NCBI RefSeq assembly: GCF_022009635.1
Contig: NZ_CP091716.1
Location: forward strand, 7,248,501 to 7,312,500
Length of the DNA stretch: 64,000 nt
Reading direction: 5' to 3'
From: Variovorax paradoxus
GTDB lineage: Bacteria > Pseudomonadota > Gammaproteobacteria > Burkholderiales > Burkholderiaceae_C
The translations under genes and the position numbers were made by a program. Of this stretch, positions 62,229 through 64,000 are shown in pieces (position 1 is the first letter of the stretch; every line of letters starts with the position of its first letter). Under the pieces are notes generated by a model. It saw only the letters and a program-made list of their open reading frames with translations. It was not told where the DNA came from and ran no database searches.

Positions 62229-63713
62229 TCATCGCTCCCTCATGCTTTCACCGCTCGCCCTCTGGACGGGGCTGAGCAGGAATTCAATAACTCTTCGCTT
62301 GCCTGTCTTGATCTCCGCCGTGAGATTCATGCCCGGGCTCAGCTTGATAGGTTTTTCATCCACATCGATGGTCGTGTCGTTGAGGTTCAGCGTCACCGGG
62401 AAGATCGCCCCGCGCTTCTCGTCATTCACGGCATCTGCGGTCACCGTCTTCACGGTCGCGTTCACCGTCCCGTAGCGCGTGTACGGGAACGTCTCCAGCT
62501 TGATCGCCGCTTCCTGCATCGGGCTCACGAAGCCGATGTCCTTGTTGTCCAGCGTCACTTCGGCCGTGACCTGCGCCCCATCGGGCACGATCACCATCAG
62601 GGGCTGAGCCTCCGTGACTACACCGCCTTCGGTGTGTGCGGCCAATTGCTGCACTGTGCCGGCCACCGGCGCCTTGAGCGTCGTCAAGCGTTCACGCTGA
62701 CCGGCCTTGGCCAGATCCTGCGTGCCCTGCTGGCGCTTGAGCTCGGCCGCCGCTTCCCGCGTTCTCAGGCTGTGCTTGGTCTCGGCGATGTAGGCAGCCC
62801 TCGTGTTCTCGCTCTCCCTCAGCGTGGCATTGGCCTCGGCCAGCCGTGCCCGTTGTGTCGCGAGGTCGCGCTCCAGCTCGATGCGCTCCCTCGTGCGGTC
62901 CTGGTTCGCATGACTCGACATGAAGCCTTGGTTGGCCAGTTGATGGAAGTCGGCCTCTCTTTGCCTGGCAATCGGCACCGTGGTCTCCAGCTTGGCGACC
63001 ATCTCGCGCACCGTGGCGATCTCGGCCTGGCGACGGTTGATCTCTGCGGACGCTTTGGCCAGCTTGGCTGTGATGTCGCTCCACTCGTCGCTCAATTGCG
63101 CTCTGGCGGCGTCGATGTCGACCTCCGACCAGCTGCCGGGGATGTTCTTGCCAAGCTCGGGTGCGCGGGAAGCGGTTGTCGCGTTGAGCGCCTGTTGCAG
63201 CGCGCGTGTGCGCAGCACCTCGGATTGCACGGACTTCAGCTGTTCGTCAATGCTGGTCTTGTCGGCGTTCGCAGTGGTGGGGTCGAGTTCGACCAGCGGC
63301 TGGCCCGCTTCGACATGGTCGCCATCCCTGACCAGCACGCGCTTGACCACGCTCACCTCCAGTGGTTGGATGATCTTGGTGCGCTCGCTCACGATGATCT
63401 TGCCGGGCGCTACAGCCACGATGTCGATCTGCCCAAAGATGGACCACGTCAACGCAATGAGGAACAGGGCAATCAGCGCATAGGCCAGTCGCCTGGGTGC
63501 GGGGTGAACGGGGGTGTCTTGCAAGCTGAGTGCTGCGGGCAGGAACGCTGCTTCATCGGACAAGCGCCTGGGGCCGGCCAGTTCGTGGCGATGCTTCCAG
63601 GCGGCCTTGAAGACGGCCTTGTAGCGCCCCAGCAGCTCGAAGGCGGGGTGCCGCATGTTGCGCGCGTGCGGCGCGTTGGCCGCAGGGGCAGTGGTGGAAA
63701 CCTCTGGCGTCAT
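62229..63713 (-). CDS. HlyD-family type I secretion adaptor
   Basis: A 494-residue periplasmic adaptor. One membrane helix ([19 protein letters not shown]) lies at about residues 77-95, followed by a biotinyl-lipoyl half domain ([24 protein letters not shown]), a long coiled-coil hairpin (about 170-340) and the second lipoyl half with [19 protein letters not shown], then the C-terminal beta domain ending [10 protein letters not shown]. It bridges the ABC exporter and an outer-membrane TolC-type channel, which is not in the window. The ATG overlaps the exporter stop as ATGA, and its own stop overlaps the first start of the lipoprotein gene. Confidence 0.95.
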   Translation of the reverse strand: MTPEVSTTAPAANAPHARNMRHPAFELLGRYKAVFKAAWKHRHELAGPRRLSDEAAFLPAALSLQDTPVHPAPRRLAYALIALFLIALTWSIFGQIDIVAVAPGKIIVSERTKIIQPLEVSVVKRVLVRDGDHVEAGQPLVELDPTTANADKTSIDEQLKSVQSEVLRTRALQQALNATTASRAPELGKNIPGSWSEVDIDAARAQLSDEWSDITAKLAKASAEINRRQAEIATVREMVAKLETTVPIARQREADFHQLANQGFMSSHANQDRTRERIELERDLATQRARLAEANATLRESENTRAAYIAETKHSLRTREAAAELKRQQGTQDLAKAGQRERLTTLKAPVAGTVQQLAAHTEGGVVTEAQPLMVIVPDGAQVTAEVTLDNKDIGFVSPMQEAAIKLETFPYTRYGTVNATVKTVTADAVNDEKRGAIFPVTLNLNDTTIDVDEKPIKLSPGMNLTAEIKTGKRRVIEFLLSPVQRASGESMRER

Positions 63714-64000
63714 GCTGGTGCTCCCGATCCAGCCCCGTCACTCGTCTCTGTCGGATGCCCACCGCCTTGCATGTTCCACAGGTGCGCATAGATGCCCTTG
63801 GGCCGGGCCAGCAGGCTCTCGTGGGTGCCTCCTTCGACAATCTTTCCCTTGTCCATCACGATGATGCGGTTGGCGTGCCGCACGGCGGAGAGGCGGTGGG
63901 CAATGATGAAGACGGTGCGCCCCCTGCAGATGTGCGCCATGTTGCGCTGCACGATGGCCTCGCTCTCGTAGTCCAGTGCGCTGGTGGCCTCGTCGAAGAT
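63710..64000 (-). CDS. ABC exporter ATPase (HlyB type), 5' part outside window
   Basis: The last 96 codons of a type I secretion ABC transporter. Visible are the Walker B region [10 protein letters not shown] right at the window edge, the H-loop in [10 protein letters not shown], and the D-loop segment [11 protein letters not shown], then a short C-terminus. The membrane domain, Walker A and signature motif lie outside the window. It exports the RTX protein encoded downstream, with the HlyD-type adaptor, whose start overlaps its stop. Confidence 0.95.
   Translation of the reverse strand: MFDEATSALDYESEAIVQRNMAHICRGRTVFIIAHRLSAVRHANRIIVMDKGKIVEGGTHESLLARPKGIYAHLWNMQGGGHPTETSDGAGSGAPA

Overview
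The window looks like a high-GC chromosome of a Burkholderiales bacterium, most likely family Comamonadaceae and possibly Variovorax. The grounds are codon usage, a Bug-type solute receptor, a VanB-type reductase, an ImpA-family metalloprotease, and many genes of the style of that group. The taxonomic call is inference; no rRNA or marker gene is present. The window falls into an accessory half (1 to about 34.2 kb) and a denser, IS-free half (about 34.2 to 64 kb).

The accessory half starts with an insertion-sequence graveyard (1-6160). It holds the 3' part of an IS5-family element, two copies of one IS701-family element in inverted orientation (one frameshifted by a single base, one intact), truncated IS21 and IS3 pieces, a second IS5 right-end remnant and two small plasmid-style genes. 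The second IS701 copy has cut a beta-keto acid cleavage enzyme gene, of which only the 3' end survives. A catabolic cluster follows (6994-17404): HSL-family hydrolase, zinc alcohol dehydrogenase, flavoprotein, Asp-nucleophile alpha/beta hydrolase, SDR, Baeyer-Villiger-type monooxygenase, aldehyde dehydrogenase, a LysR regulator and a Bug receptor. This enzyme set fits conversion of an alicyclic alcohol or ketone via a lactone to a hydroxy acid and then a dicarboxylic acid; the substrate is unknown.

The next stretch (17.6-25.6 kb) is decayed. It contains an IS110 fragment, an IS3 element nested in an older IS3 remnant, a hemerythrin, a VanB-like reductase, an MFS transporter gene with an in-frame amber codon, a Rieske oxygenase gene lacking its Rieske domain, and an intact IS407-type element inserted in an antitoxin-like gene. 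From 25.7 to 31.6 kb there is a locus with two metallophosphoesterases, a HipA-family kinase translationally coupled to an unknown 342-residue protein, and an XRE regulator whose divergent promoter region carries direct repeats spaced 30 bp. A broken tyrosine recombinase and a KfrA-like remnant follow. A 3'-truncated phospholipase D-family gene marks the apparent junction with the IS-free half.

The IS-free half holds a glycoside hydrolase-like protein, two metalloprotease genes, and a tight five-gene operon on the minus strand (46010 to 40894). That operon encodes a CorC/TlyC-type membrane protein, a zinc-ribbon pseudokinase, a VWA protein, a divergent adenylosuccinate synthetase paralogue and a four-helix membrane protein; I consider it the most interesting candidate system in the window. 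ApaH, a GNAT acetyltransferase and a MocR/PdxR-type regulator follow. The window ends with a type I secretion operon on the minus strand: an ABC exporter (cut by the window edge), an HlyD adaptor, an unknown lipoprotein and a 4047-residue RTX protein with an internal subtilisin-like domain. The exporter, adaptor and lipoprotein genes are joined by ATGA overlaps and the RTX gene starts 4 bp after the lipoprotein gene.
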